64,000 bases of DNA from JAGNKE01 sp965230245 (GTDB lineage Bacteria; Pseudomonadota; Alphaproteobacteria; Micavibrionales; Micavibrionaceae), in the NCBI GenBank assembly GCA_965230245.1, contig OZ246000.1:248001-312000 (forward strand). Reading direction: 5' to 3'. The notes under the pieces are model-generated. The model searched no databases, was not told the DNA's origin, and saw only the letters and a list, made by a program, of their open reading frames with translations. Positions 33,451 through 42,323 of this stretch are shown here, in pieces (the stretch's first letter is position 1; each line of letters starts with the position of its first letter). A program made the position numbers and the translations under genes.

Positions 33451-34575
33451 TTACTTATTCTTTAAAGGAATATAAACAACAAAAGTACTTCCTTTGCCTT
33501 TGGTGCTATGAACATCTATAGTGCCATTCCATTCTTTTGCAATCCGATAAGAAATAGAAAGTCCAAGCCCTGTGCCTTCATCAGGCGATTTTGTAGAGAA
33601 AAAGGGATCAAAAATAACTTCCATCGTTTTTGCATCCATTCCGCAACCCGTGTCTTCAATGCTAATACAGATGTATGACTGCTCTTGAAGTTGAATTTCT
33701 TTTGCTTCTGATTTATTTAATTTTTTTTGCTCGATATGTAGTGTCATCTTGCCTTTGTCATCCATTGCGTGGAGTGCGTTATTGATGAGGTTAATCATTA
33801 CTTGCTGTAAGTGGTTAGGAGTAATTTCGACAAAAAGTTTTTTGTCCGTTTCGTCATCTTGAATATCTGCTTCAAGATCTATACGGCTGTGCAATAAATT
33901 CTTGGTCATACTCAAGACGTCAGCTTTAAGAGTAGCTATATCTATCTTCTCACGCTTGTCGTTTGACTTGCGTGAAAATCTTAATACATCGCGCGTTATT
34001 TTGTCTGCAAGATTTACATTATCATTCAAAATATCTATGCAGCGCTTAATTTGTTCATGATTTAAATCATTCCAATCGTTCAGAGCTTCGGCCATTAGTT
34101 TTACAGGTTGTAGGGCATTTTTTATCTCGTGGCTTATGTTACCTGTCATACGACCTAATGCTTCAAGTTTTTGGCGTTCCTGATCTATTCTGTTCTTTTC
34201 TTTTATCTCCGTAATGTCTGATTGAATACCAATAAACGCTATTGGTTTGTCGTGTTCATCAAAAACAGGGGACATTCTCAGACGGTTCCAAAATGGTGTT
34301 CCGTCTTTTCTGTAGTTAAGAATTTCAATGTCTAGTGATTTAAAATCTTCCAGAGCCTGTCTAATTTTTTGTACTGTTTGGGGATCAGTCCCATCGCCTT
34401 GTAAAAAACGACAATTACGGCCTATAACTTCATTACGTGTGTATCCAGTTTCATCTAAAAATGCTTGGTTTACGTATATAAGCTCCATATCTCCATCTAT
34501 GCTAGAAATCGTGTGTGCCAGATTACTATGTTCGATAGATTTAATGAGAATGTTATTTTTAATGTCTATGTTCAT
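33451..34575 (-). CDS. LOV-domain (blue-light) sensor histidine kinase
   Basis: A 374-residue soluble kinase. Residues about 14-124 form a LOV-type PAS domain with the diagnostic flavin-adduct motif GRNCRFLQG (Cys55), followed by NYRKDGTPFWNRL and PVFDEHDKPIAFIGIQSDIT, all typical of photoactive LOV domains. A short coiled linker leads to the dimerisation domain with the phosphoacceptor His149 (GNISHEIKNALQP), then the ATPase domain with N box (INLINNALHAMDD), G1 (DTGCGMD), F box (FDPFFST) and G2 (GTGLGLS). No membrane helices. It is the first gene of the unit with the response regulator and chemoreceptor. The AT-rich composition marks it as acquired. Confidence 0.93.
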   Translation of the reverse strand: MNIDIKNNILIKSIEHSNLAHTISSIDGDMELIYVNQAFLDETGYTRNEVIGRNCRFLQGDGTDPQTVQKIRQALEDFKSLDIEILNYRKDGTPFWNRLRMSPVFDEHDKPIAFIGIQSDITEIKEKNRIDQERQKLEALGRMTGNISHEIKNALQPVKLMAEALNDWNDLNHEQIKRCIDILNDNVNLADKITRDVLRFSRKSNDKREKIDIATLKADVLSMTKNLLHSRIDLEADIQDDETDKKLFVEITPNHLQQVMINLINNALHAMDDKGKMTLHIEQKKLNKSEAKEIQLQEQSYICISIEDTGCGMDAKTMEVIFDPFFSTKSPDEGTGLGLSISYRIAKEWNGTIDVHSTKGKGSTFVVYIPLKNK

Positions 34576-34728
34576 ATATTTATCATTAGGTCATCTTCAA
34601 ACACTTTACGAAAGCATAATTAAATATTCTATGGCATTTTACATTACTTCTAGCAATATGTGCCAGAGGGATGCACATGCGATGATATTGTTGATCCTGT
34701 CGCCAACACACGAACAGGAGCAAATATC

Positions 34729-34839
34729 ATGAAACCAGATATACAAAAATACCTCGCGATGATTGACGATTGGGATATGACGCAGGAGCAGAAAATCCAG
34801 TATATTCATGATCTTTGGCACATCATAGAAAGCTTTTAG
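34729..34839 (+). CDS. Short recombinase-associated protein, probably truncated
   Basis: A 36-residue frame (begins MKPDIQKYLAMIDDWD, ends DLWHIIESF) with AGGAG nine bases before the ATG. It resembles the small helical proteins encoded just upstream of recombinases in alphaproteobacterial mobile elements, which normally continue a few dozen residues past the LW-I-ESF point. Here the frame stops where the deleted recombinase gene begins, so the 3' part was probably lost in the same deletion. The family link is from memory and unconfirmed. Confidence 0.45.
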   Translation: MKPDIQKYLAMIDDWDMTQEQKIQYIHDLWHIIESF

Positions 34840-35864
34840 TACGTGATGAACCAACCGCTTCTATTGTGGAACAAGCTCTTAATGGTTTTGCATCAGGCCG
34901 TTTTGAAACTGTGGCAGAAGTAAAACGCCTCTTGGAGCAATTCCCAGACTATCCGCATTATAAAAACGGTGAAGTCCATTCACAGCGGGTGACGGATTTA
35001 TTACGCCGTGTTCTGTATTCTGGCTATATTGATGTGCCGCAATGGGGGATATCGCTGCATCCTGCTAAGCATGAGCCATTGATATCTTACGAAGACTTTC
35101 AGCGCATACAAGAGCGCTTGGACGGACGTGCCAAAGCACCGATGAAGGCCAATATCAAAGACGACTTCCCGTTAAGAGGCTTTGTCACCTGTGGCTGTTG
35201 TGACCGACCTTTAACCTCCTGCTGGTCAAAGGGGCGCACAACAAAGTATCCGTATTATCTCTGTTCAAACAAACAATGTGATGAATACGGCAAATCCATT
35301 AAACGTGAGGTGATGGAAGCAGAGTTTTTAGAGATCGTCAAAACGCTCAAACCTTCTCCTAAAACCTTCTATCTAGCTTTAGATATGTTTGAAAAGCTTT
35401 GGCAGGACAGACAAGAAGAAGCACAAGGGCAAGCAAAGGCTATTAAACAGCAGATCACTATGATAGATCGCAAGGTCAATCAGTTCCTAGATCGTGTGCT
35501 TGAGGCAGATAATCCCATACTTCTCGATACCTATGAAACCAAGATCAGAGACCTACAGGAAGAAAAAGTCTCTTTAAGCGAAAAAGCGCAAATGTGTGGT
35601 CGTCCACTGGCTGGCTTTGAAGAGACATTTAGAACCGCAATAGACTTCCTTGGAAACCCTCTCAAACTGTGGGAAAGCGAATGTATCGAACAGCGTAGAA
35701 TGCTGCTTCGAATGGCATTCGTCGATAAAATCACTTATGACCGCCACAGCGGTTTTAGAACCGCTGCTTTCTCGCAGCCATTCTCGCTTCTGGCCGATCT
35801 GAGTGAGGGGAAATATGAAATGGTGGGCCCGGAGGGACTTGAACCCCCGACCAATCCGTTATGA
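34830..35864 (+). pseudogene. Large serine recombinase lacking its catalytic domain
   Basis: About 345 residues of the C-terminal part of a large serine recombinase. Visible are KLLVRDEPTASIVEQALNGF and RRVLYSGYIDVP (recombinase domain), the zinc ribbon with paired cysteines (GFVTCGCCDRPL, then YYLCSNKQCDEYG) and the long coiled coil after it. The N-terminal resolvase domain with the nucleophilic Ser, normally about 150 residues, is absent: the frame starts at the join with the short upstream gene. The reading frame also runs into the tRNA-Ile gene at its 3' end. It cannot catalyse recombination. Confidence 0.88.
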
Positions 35865-35897
35865 GCGGACTGCTCTAACCAGCTGAGCTACAGGCCC
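35821..35897 (-). tRNA. tRNA-Ile (anticodon CAT, lysidine type)
   Basis: A full cloverleaf with acceptor GGGCCTG/CGGGCCC, D-arm TAGCTCAGCTGGTTAGAGC, anticodon loop CTCATAA and an encoded CCA. The CAT anticodon with this body resembles the minor tRNA-Ile2, whose C34 is modified to lysidine by TilS to read AUA; elongator tRNA-Met is the alternative. The AT-rich island lies on its 3' side. Confidence 0.9.
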
Positions 35898-36056
35898 TTG
35901 ATAAAACAACTTATCACCCAAACGCTTATAATACGATGAAAACCAGAGATAAAGGCTTTTCATCATTTGGAAAACCGTAAAAAAGCAAAAAACTTGCAGC
36001 CCGCCCTCGCAACCCATAATATGTTTGCAATTATAAGAACATAACGGGTGACTTAA

Positions 36057-37184
36057 ATGAGCGTAATCCCACTTCTTTCCGTAGACGGCGGCGGCATCCG
36101 CGATATTATAGCCGGGCGCCAGATGGAATACATCGAAACGCAGCTGGGCGAACCGATCCAAACACGTTTTTACATGGCCGGAGGCGCATCGGCCGGCGGT
36201 CTTCTCACGGCAGGAACATCAATCGTAGCGGGCAAGCCGCTCATGTCCTCTAAACTGGCAACCGATCTGTTTGTGAATGAAGGCGAAGACATCTTCCGCA
36301 AGGGCTTTCTGGCCAGAAATTTCAACATCAATCTGCCGAACCTGTTTAGCACCCGCTATGACGGCAAACATCTGGAAGCCGTCCTGCGTGACCGCTTCGG
36401 AAACCTGAAACTCTCCGATCTGGACAGCGATCTTATCGTCTCCGCCTATGATATCAAACGCAGAAAAGAAAAACTTTTCAAATCATGGGAAGCACGTGGA
36501 GAATACACTGATGTCGAAGATGCGCTAAAAGGGGAAGACCCGCGCAGCAAAGATTACACGCTCTTTGACGTTACACGCTCGACCAGCGCGGCTCAAACCT
36601 ATTTCCCCGTTCATACGGCATACAACATGCTCGGCGAGCCTTCGGACCTGATCGACGGCGGAAACTTTGCAAACAACCCGTCTTTACTTGTATTGGCCGA
36701 TGCGATGCGACGGTTCGGTAACACACATCAATATGTCGTGCTCTCCCTCGGCTCGGGTGAAACGGAACGCCCGCTGAATGTTGAGAAGCTGCGAAACGCA
36801 GGGATCGTCCGCTGGGCCTCTCCGACGGTCGACATCAACTTGGGCAGCATGCGCTCTCACGATTACATCATGCGAACGATGCTCGGAGAAGACTACATGC
36901 GTATCCAGACCGATCTACGCCGTGACAACCCTGACGAACCAGGCCCCAGCGATGATTTCGATGACGCATCGCCGGAAAACATAGCAAGGCTTGAAGAACG
37001 CGCACAACAACTGATCAAGGAACAAAAACCGCGATTAGACTGCATCGTGGAGTTTCTGGGGAATGTTCACCTTAAAGATCACGAGGAACTGCGCGAGGAA
37101 CAGCGAGAGCATGATAGAGTCCACCCACGCGAGCCACCCGCCTGCCCTCTGCCGGCTATTGCCCCCCCCGAAGGCATGGTATGA
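36057..37184 (+). CDS. Patatin-like phospholipase
   Basis: Serine lipase acting through a Ser-Asp dyad. The oxyanion block is DGGGIRD (10-16), the nucleophile elbow is GGASAGG (Ser45), and the Asp is in IDGGNFANNPS (Asp200). Length 375. There is no signal peptide, so it is probably cytosolic or membrane-associated. A C-terminal charged, Pro-rich tail follows the lipase core. The base composition is that of the main chromosome, so it lies outside the island. Patatin lipases can be anti-phage effectors, but no cyclic-nucleotide synthase lies beside it, so a housekeeping lipid role is as likely. Confidence 0.88.
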   Translation: MSVIPLLSVDGGGIRDIIAGRQMEYIETQLGEPIQTRFYMAGGASAGGLLTAGTSIVAGKPLMSSKLATDLFVNEGEDIFRKGFLARNFNINLPNLFSTRYDGKHLEAVLRDRFGNLKLSDLDSDLIVSAYDIKRRKEKLFKSWEARGEYTDVEDALKGEDPRSKDYTLFDVTRSTSAAQTYFPVHTAYNMLGEPSDLIDGGNFANNPSLLVLADAMRRFGNTHQYVVLSLGSGETERPLNVEKLRNAGIVRWASPTVDINLGSMRSHDYIMRTMLGEDYMRIQTDLRRDNPDEPGPSDDFDDASPENIARLEERAQQLIKEQKPRLDCIVEFLGNVHLKDHEELREEQREHDRVHPREPPACPLPAIAPPEGMV

Positions 37185-37191
37185 ACATAAG

Positions 37192-37224
37192 AAAACAGCC
37201 TTTGCGAATGTAAGGCTGTTTTTC
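37192..37224. terminator. Bidirectional terminator after the patatin-like gene
   Basis: An 11-bp stem AAAACAGCCTT/AAGGCTGTTTT with a 9-base loop and T tract; it sits between two convergent genes. Confidence 0.85.
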
Positions 37225-37252
37225 TGAAAGTCATAAAATCGGAACAGAGCAG

Positions 37253-37867
37253 TTATTGACGCAAGTTCTCGCGCATTGCGACCTCAAGCGCAGCCTTGTG
37301 CGAACGGACAATATCGACATTTTCCTGCGGCACATCATTAATCGCATCTGCCATCGCCAGCGCTTTATCGATTTGCGCTTTCGCAGATGGTGGCATCATC
37401 GCCATCATCTCAGGCGTTAATTGAGCCTGCATCTCCTGACGGATATTCATCTTATTCTTGTCTTGCTGCAAATTCATATAAGCCAGCATGACCGCATCAC
37501 CGGTCTTGGCCCATTCAAGTTGTGATTCAAAACCATACTTCGCAACAATCTCTCCCAACTTGGCATAATCTTCAGGATGCTCCTCCTCCATCATATCCAG
37601 ATAAGTACGGTAAGGCGCAAAATTTTGTGATTTCTGGATTGTCTCTTCAACACGGAGCATGTCCCCTGCCCCCTTCTCGACCATATGATCGGCCAAGACC
37701 TCAACCTCATCAATACTGTCAATAAAACGCGCTGTCGCATCGTCGGTTAAAATCGTATCATTATCATAATGCTTCGGCTCTTCCTTGGCATTTGTAGGGT
37801 GAGAAATGAACACGCACAGTAATAGCGCCAAACAAAAGGGCAGGATGTTATACGGAGACTGTCTCAT
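37253..37867 (-). CDS. Secreted hypothetical protein, 204 residues
   Basis: Sec signal peptide at residues 1-27 (NILPFCLALLLCVFI, cut after TNA), then a soluble, helical, Met- and Glu-rich domain with no recognised family. Notable segments are DDATARFIDSIDEVEVLADH near the N-terminus and QAQLTPEMMAMMPPSAKAQI near the C-terminus. It resembles, in general style only, alphaproteobacterial periplasmic proteins of unknown role. It is downstream of rpoD on the same strand with a gap of about 140 bases. Confidence 0.65.
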   Translation of the reverse strand: MRQSPYNILPFCLALLLCVFISHPTNAKEEPKHYDNDTILTDDATARFIDSIDEVEVLADHMVEKGAGDMLRVEETIQKSQNFAPYRTYLDMMEEEHPEDYAKLGEIVAKYGFESQLEWAKTGDAVMLAYMNLQQDKNKMNIRQEMQAQLTPEMMAMMPPSAKAQIDKALAMADAINDVPQENVDIVRSHKAALEVAMRENLRQ

Positions 37868-38003
37868 AGGATCCTCGGGAATTTATTTCAAAGTTCTGGT
37901 TGAAAGACTCTAGAAGAAGAGCCGGAATTTTTCAACAATTCAACTGACGCTTCATTCTACCACAAAGAGTAAATGAAACCTTTAAATAAGGAATAACAAG
38001 CAC

Positions 38004-39995
38004 TTACGTATCAAGGAAACTGCGAAGTTTTCTTGAACGGCTGGGGTGCTTCAATTTACGCAAAGCTTTCGCCTCAATCTGACGAATACGCTCACGCGTA
38101 ACGTTGAACTGCTGCCCGACCTCTTCCAGCGTATGATCGGTATTCATACCGATACCAAAACGCATACGTAACACACGTTCCTCTCTCGGCGTCAAGGACG
38201 CCAGAACACGTGTCGTTGTTTCACGCAGATTGGAGTGGATAGCACTCTCGATAGGAAGAACAGCATTTTTGTCTTCGATAAAATCACCCAGTGAGGAATC
38301 TTCCTCATCACCGATCGGCGTTTCAAGAGAAACAGGCTCCTTCGCGATTTTTAAAACCTTACGCACCTTATCAAGTGGCATGTGTAAACGCTCGGCCAAT
38401 TCTTCCGGTGTCGGCTCGCGGCCGATCTCATGCATCATCTGGCGCGATGTCCGCACCAGCTTATTGATCGTCTCGATCATGTGAACCGGAATACGGATTG
38501 TCCGCGCTTGATCGGCAATAGAACGCGTAATCGCCTGCCTGATCCACCATGTCGCATAAGTGGAGAATTTATAGCCGCGGCGATATTCAAACTTATCAAC
38601 CGCCTTCATCAAACCGATATTCCCTTCCTGAATCAGATCAAGGAATTGAAGGCCACGATTTGTGTATTTCTTGGCGATAGAAATAACAAGACGCAGGTTT
38701 GCCTCAACCATTTCTTTCTTTGCGCGTCCGGCTTCCTTTTCACCTTTACGCACCGTACCAACAATCCGGCGGAATTCGGTAATCGGCAGCATCGCCTCAT
38801 CGGAAATCGCAACGATCTTCTCGCGCAAATTGACAATTTCATCTTTATTATTGTCAACAAACTTGCTCCAGCCCTTGTCTTTAAGCTTCTTAACGCGGGT
38901 GACCCACTTCTGGTCAAGCTCGGAACCGAAATACTCTTCCAGAAAACGCTCGCGTTTGACACCGGCATCAACCGCCATACGCATCAACTTACCTTCTGTA
39001 GCAACCAGTTCCGTATTAATCGAATACAAACGCTCGATCAGCTGCTCAATACGCGCATTATTCAGGTGAACATCATTCATATGCCCGACCATATCATCCT
39101 TGAGCTTATTATATTTTTTGTTCAACGCATCGGTAGGATCTTTACCTTTGGAAAGCGTATCCATGCGCTCTTGTTGCACTTTACGCATCTTCTTATAAGT
39201 CTTCTGGATGTTGCCAAACATCTCGAAGACTTGAGGTGCCAACTCCTCTTCCATAGCGGAAAGAGAGATATTGCTCTCGTCATCATCAATATCATCGTCA
39301 TCAGAACCTTCGCCGTCTGACTCTTCATCATCAGAGCCATCGCTTTTGCTCGAGGACTTTTTACCCGCCTTACTATCTTCGACGTTATGTTCCTCAGAAT
39401 CATCGTCGTCGTCATGATCGACTGCGGTAGCATCTTCTTCCGGCCCTTTGTAGGTCGTCTCAAGGTCAATAACTTCACGCAGGAGAATATGGCCTTCCTG
39501 AAGGGCCTCATACCACGCAATAATGGATTCAATCGCCAGCGGGCTCTCACAAATCCCGCCGATCATCAACTCACGGCCGGCCTCGATACGTTTGGCAATC
39601 GCAATTTCGCCTTCACGGGACAAAAGCTCGACGGCCCCCATCTCACGCAAATACATACGAACAGGATCATCCGTACGGCCGGTATCATCATCGGCGATAT
39701 TACCGCCGGCTTCATAATCATCATCGTCGTCTTTGCTTTTTTTGCTTTTCTTGGGCTTTTTGTATTCAGATGCTTTTTCTACGACTTGAATATCTTCATC
39801 TTGAATCTGCGAAATTGCATCCTCAAGGTCTTCAGGCTCGAACGAATCATTCGGAAGTGCCTTATTGAACTGGTCAAAAGTAATATAACCCTTTTTATTC
39901 CCGTCCTTGATGAGTTTCTTAACCGCACCTTCCAGCGCTTTCTCATCTTTTTTTGTCGTTTTCTTTTTAGATTTCGTGACTGTTTTTCCGGCCAT
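38004..39995 (-). CDS. rpoD: RNA polymerase sigma-70 factor RpoD
   Basis: The primary sigma factor, which directs core RNA polymerase to housekeeping promoters. Region 1.2 (DPVRMYLREMGAVELLSREG), region 2 (ISIAKKYTNRGLQFLDLIQE, and KFSTYATWWIRQAITRSIAD), region 3 and region 4 (LTPREERVLRMRFGIG, EEVGQQFNVTRERIRQIEAK) are intact. Between regions 1.2 and 2.1 is a long Asp/Glu/Ser-rich stretch with many consecutive Asp. The frame is open upstream with a TTG, but MAGKTVTK at 39995 is the likely start; about 663 residues. It follows dnaG, the usual macromolecular-synthesis order. Confidence 0.97.
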   Translation of the reverse strand: MAGKTVTKSKKKTTKKDEKALEGAVKKLIKDGNKKGYITFDQFNKALPNDSFEPEDLEDAISQIQDEDIQVVEKASEYKKPKKSKKSKDDDDDYEAGGNIADDDTGRTDDPVRMYLREMGAVELLSREGEIAIAKRIEAGRELMIGGICESPLAIESIIAWYEALQEGHILLREVIDLETTYKGPEEDATAVDHDDDDDSEEHNVEDSKAGKKSSSKSDGSDDEESDGEGSDDDDIDDDESNISLSAMEEELAPQVFEMFGNIQKTYKKMRKVQQERMDTLSKGKDPTDALNKKYNKLKDDMVGHMNDVHLNNARIEQLIERLYSINTELVATEGKLMRMAVDAGVKRERFLEEYFGSELDQKWVTRVKKLKDKGWSKFVDNNKDEIVNLREKIVAISDEAMLPITEFRRIVGTVRKGEKEAGRAKKEMVEANLRLVISIAKKYTNRGLQFLDLIQEGNIGLMKAVDKFEYRRGYKFSTYATWWIRQAITRSIADQARTIRIPVHMIETINKLVRTSRQMMHEIGREPTPEELAERLHMPLDKVRKVLKIAKEPVSLETPIGDEEDSSLGDFIEDKNAVLPIESAIHSNLRETTTRVLASLTPREERVLRMRFGIGMNTDHTLEEVGQQFNVTRERIRQIEAKALRKLKHPSRSRKLRSFLDT

Positions 39996-40099
39996 GTCTA
40001 GTAAGCACCCAACTGTTCTAAGCAAAAATGAAAGATATACCCAAATACCATGAAATTCAAAGCGTTATGACCCGTTTTTTCATATTTTTCAAGAAGTTT

Positions 40100-41932
40100 T
40101 CAGTCAGTGCGGTCCACTGAGTTCATCAAAACCATGTTTTTGAGTCTTTCCAACCCCTCCTCTGACGAGGAATCCGTATTCTTGATTTCTTCCCGAAGAG
40201 CCAGCTCCTTGGCACCTTCCCAAAACTGCAGCCATTTCGATAAAACCGCCCCCTTATCGCCTCTGGGTGAGCAAAAGGATGCGTGAACATAGACAGATTC
40301 GTTCAAAATGTCATTAATTTCTTGTGCAAAGCCGCAATTCGCCAGAATTTCTACGATGTTCTCGGTTCCTACATTCGAATCACCCGACAGAATAGTTACA
40401 ACTTCGTTCCTGAGTGCATCATAACGCCCGTTCCCGGTATCAAATGCCAGAAACTCCTCCTCCACGGAATCATAGATTTCGGGATGATTTATAACCCCGG
40501 CAATCAAAGCACACGGGTAGATTGAACGCAAATGATGCATCGGACGGCGCACCTGGACGGGTGATGTTCTGGGCTTAAACTTCTGCCCCTTGGTCAGCGG
40601 CTTGCGGTAAGAGTTCTCTTGACGGGAATAAAAAGTCTCTGAAAAACGGGTGTTCAACTGCTGCCTGTATAAACTCTGAACATCGCGGTCAGCAACGCGA
40701 GACACCAGATCCATCAGACGCTTTTTAAGTCCCGCCTGTAATTCCGGTGTCTTGTACTCACCAGACGATGTCGCCGTCTGCCAAAGAAAATCGACAAGCG
40801 GTATAGCTTTATCCAAAACATGCCTTAAAGCTGCCGCACCATTCTTTCGGATCAGAGTGTCAGGGTCTTCCCCTTCGGGCAAAAACGCAAACCGCACGCT
40901 TTTCCCAGGCTCTAACAAGGGCATAATCCGCTCGCAAACACGAACCGCGGCCTTACGACCTGCCGAATCACCATCAAAACATAAGATAGGAACTTTTGTT
41001 TCTGACGGTATCATCTTCCAAAGAGACAAAACCTGCTCTTCCGTCAATGCCGTTCCCATCGGCGCTAAAGCGCCTTTGAATCCTGCACGGGCACACGCAA
41101 TCGCATCCATATACCCTTCGACAACAACAAGGTCCTCACCGTTTGAGGCTGCCATGCGTGCATGCGGTTCGCCGTAAAGCATGCGCCCTTTGTGAAACAA
41201 AGCTGTCTCCGTAGAATTGATATATTTCGGCGGAGTAAAGTTTCCGCGGTCAGGGGGTCTCAAATGATCAGGTAAAATCCGCCCGCCAAAGGCCACAACA
41301 CGCCCGCGTCGATCCGGCACGGGAAACATAATTCGACCGCGGAAAAACGTATAAGGATCCCCGCCGCGGCTCGAGTCCTTTGTCAAGCCGACTTCCTTCA
41401 TCTCCGCATCTGGATACCCCTTCGCGATCAGATGCCGGCGCAACGCCTGCCCGTCATCCGGCGCAAACCCGACACGGTAGGTTTTCAAAACCTCATCATC
41501 AAGACCGCGATCACGAATATAGTCAAGCGCATCCCTGTGTTTCGGGTCGTATAACATGTGCTGGAAAAACAGGGTCGCCTCCTCCATCAAAGCAAATAAA
41601 TCTTTTTGACGTTTGGCCTTTTCAACCTCTTTCGGCGATTGCTTGGGTACCTGCATCCCCGCTTCGGCGGCAAGCGTCTCAACAGCGTCAATAAACGAAA
41701 GATTATCGTGCTGCATCAGGAACCCAATTGCATCCCCATGCGCACCGCATCCGAAACAGTGATAAAACTGCTTCTGGTCATTGATGGTAAAAGACGGTGT
41801 TTTCTCCCCGTGAAACGGGCAACAAGCCTTGAATTCGCGCCCCGCACGAGTGATACGGATTTTACGCCCGATAATCTCGGACAATGTAACGCGATTACGC
41901 AACTCATCTAAAAACTGCGGGGGCAAGGACAT
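40100..41932 (-). CDS. dnaG: DNA primase
   Basis: Makes RNA primers for replication. The N-terminal CHC2 zinc site is Cys38/His41 and Cys59/Cys62 (CCPFHGEKTPSF, YHCFGCGAHGD). The core has RGRIMFPVPDRRGRVVAFGGR, and the TOPRIM metal site is VVEGYMDAIA and CFDGDSAGRKAA. The C-terminal helicase-binding region is less conserved. Length 610 is normal. It is upstream of rpoD on the same strand, 104 bases apart, as in many bacteria. Confidence 0.97.
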   Translation of the reverse strand: MSLPPQFLDELRNRVTLSEIIGRKIRITRAGREFKACCPFHGEKTPSFTINDQKQFYHCFGCGAHGDAIGFLMQHDNLSFIDAVETLAAEAGMQVPKQSPKEVEKAKRQKDLFALMEEATLFFQHMLYDPKHRDALDYIRDRGLDDEVLKTYRVGFAPDDGQALRRHLIAKGYPDAEMKEVGLTKDSSRGGDPYTFFRGRIMFPVPDRRGRVVAFGGRILPDHLRPPDRGNFTPPKYINSTETALFHKGRMLYGEPHARMAASNGEDLVVVEGYMDAIACARAGFKGALAPMGTALTEEQVLSLWKMIPSETKVPILCFDGDSAGRKAAVRVCERIMPLLEPGKSVRFAFLPEGEDPDTLIRKNGAAALRHVLDKAIPLVDFLWQTATSSGEYKTPELQAGLKKRLMDLVSRVADRDVQSLYRQQLNTRFSETFYSRQENSYRKPLTKGQKFKPRTSPVQVRRPMHHLRSIYPCALIAGVINHPEIYDSVEEEFLAFDTGNGRYDALRNEVVTILSGDSNVGTENIVEILANCGFAQEINDILNESVYVHASFCSPRGDKGAVLSKWLQFWEGAKELALREEIKNTDSSSEEGLERLKNMVLMNSVDRTD

Positions 41933-42122
41933 GTTTATTTAATTAGCAGATAAACCCATAAAGGCAAAGCAAACTAGCGATCGAAAAACGCTCCTGAATA
42001 ACGTTCAAACTTTTTTGCCGATTTTCTTGCATTCAAAAACGCTAATACTGTATGATCTCATCCATATGCTATCAAATATAGCAAATTAATAATAAATAAT
42101 GACAAGCGGATGAGGGGTAGAA

Positions 42123-42242
42123 ATGCCAAAAGTTTTCGAAAAAGAGTGTAAAGTCAAAGTCATTCAATATGGCGAACACGCCAATACGGTTTCATTTTTT
42201 GATGCTCTTAAGGAAAAAATTTCCAAGCTCTTCAAAAAATAA
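42123..42242 (+). CDS. 39-residue basic amphipathic peptide
   Basis: A small gene with a GAGGGG ribosome site seven bases before the ATG and a strong terminator 25 bases past the stop. The product has an N-terminal strand-like part (KECKVKVIQYGEHANTV) and a C-terminal amphipathic, Lys-rich helix (FFDALKEKISKLFKK). One Cys. The complete expression unit (site, frame, terminator) in an otherwise gene-free gap argues that it is real. Function is unknown; membrane binding by the helix is plausible. Confidence 0.6.
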   Translation: MPKVFEKECKVKVIQYGEHANTVSFFDALKEKISKLFKK

Positions 42243-42267
42243 AATCGGTAAGCGAGTACACTCGAGT

Positions 42268-42299
42268 AAAAAAAGCAGGCTTTGTGCCTGCTTTTTTTT
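42268..42299. terminator. Strong terminator after the 39-residue gene
   Basis: AAAAAAAGCAGGC/GCCTGCTTTTTTT with a 5-base loop, flanked by long A and T tracts. It can also end the convergent yqeY transcript. Confidence 0.9.
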
Positions 42300-42323
42300 G
42301 TGTTCAATGTCGCGCTAAAGGGG

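Noticed and set aside
35821..35864. C-terminal GPEGLEPPTNPL of the recombinase frame
   Set aside because: It is the false translation of the antisense tRNA-Ile gene, not recombinase sequence.
36057..37184. Patatin lipase as the effector of a cyclic-oligonucleotide anti-phage (CBASS) system
   Set aside because: No cyclic nucleotide synthase, ubiquitin-like or HORMA genes are adjacent; neighbours are a tRNA and a secreted hypothetical.
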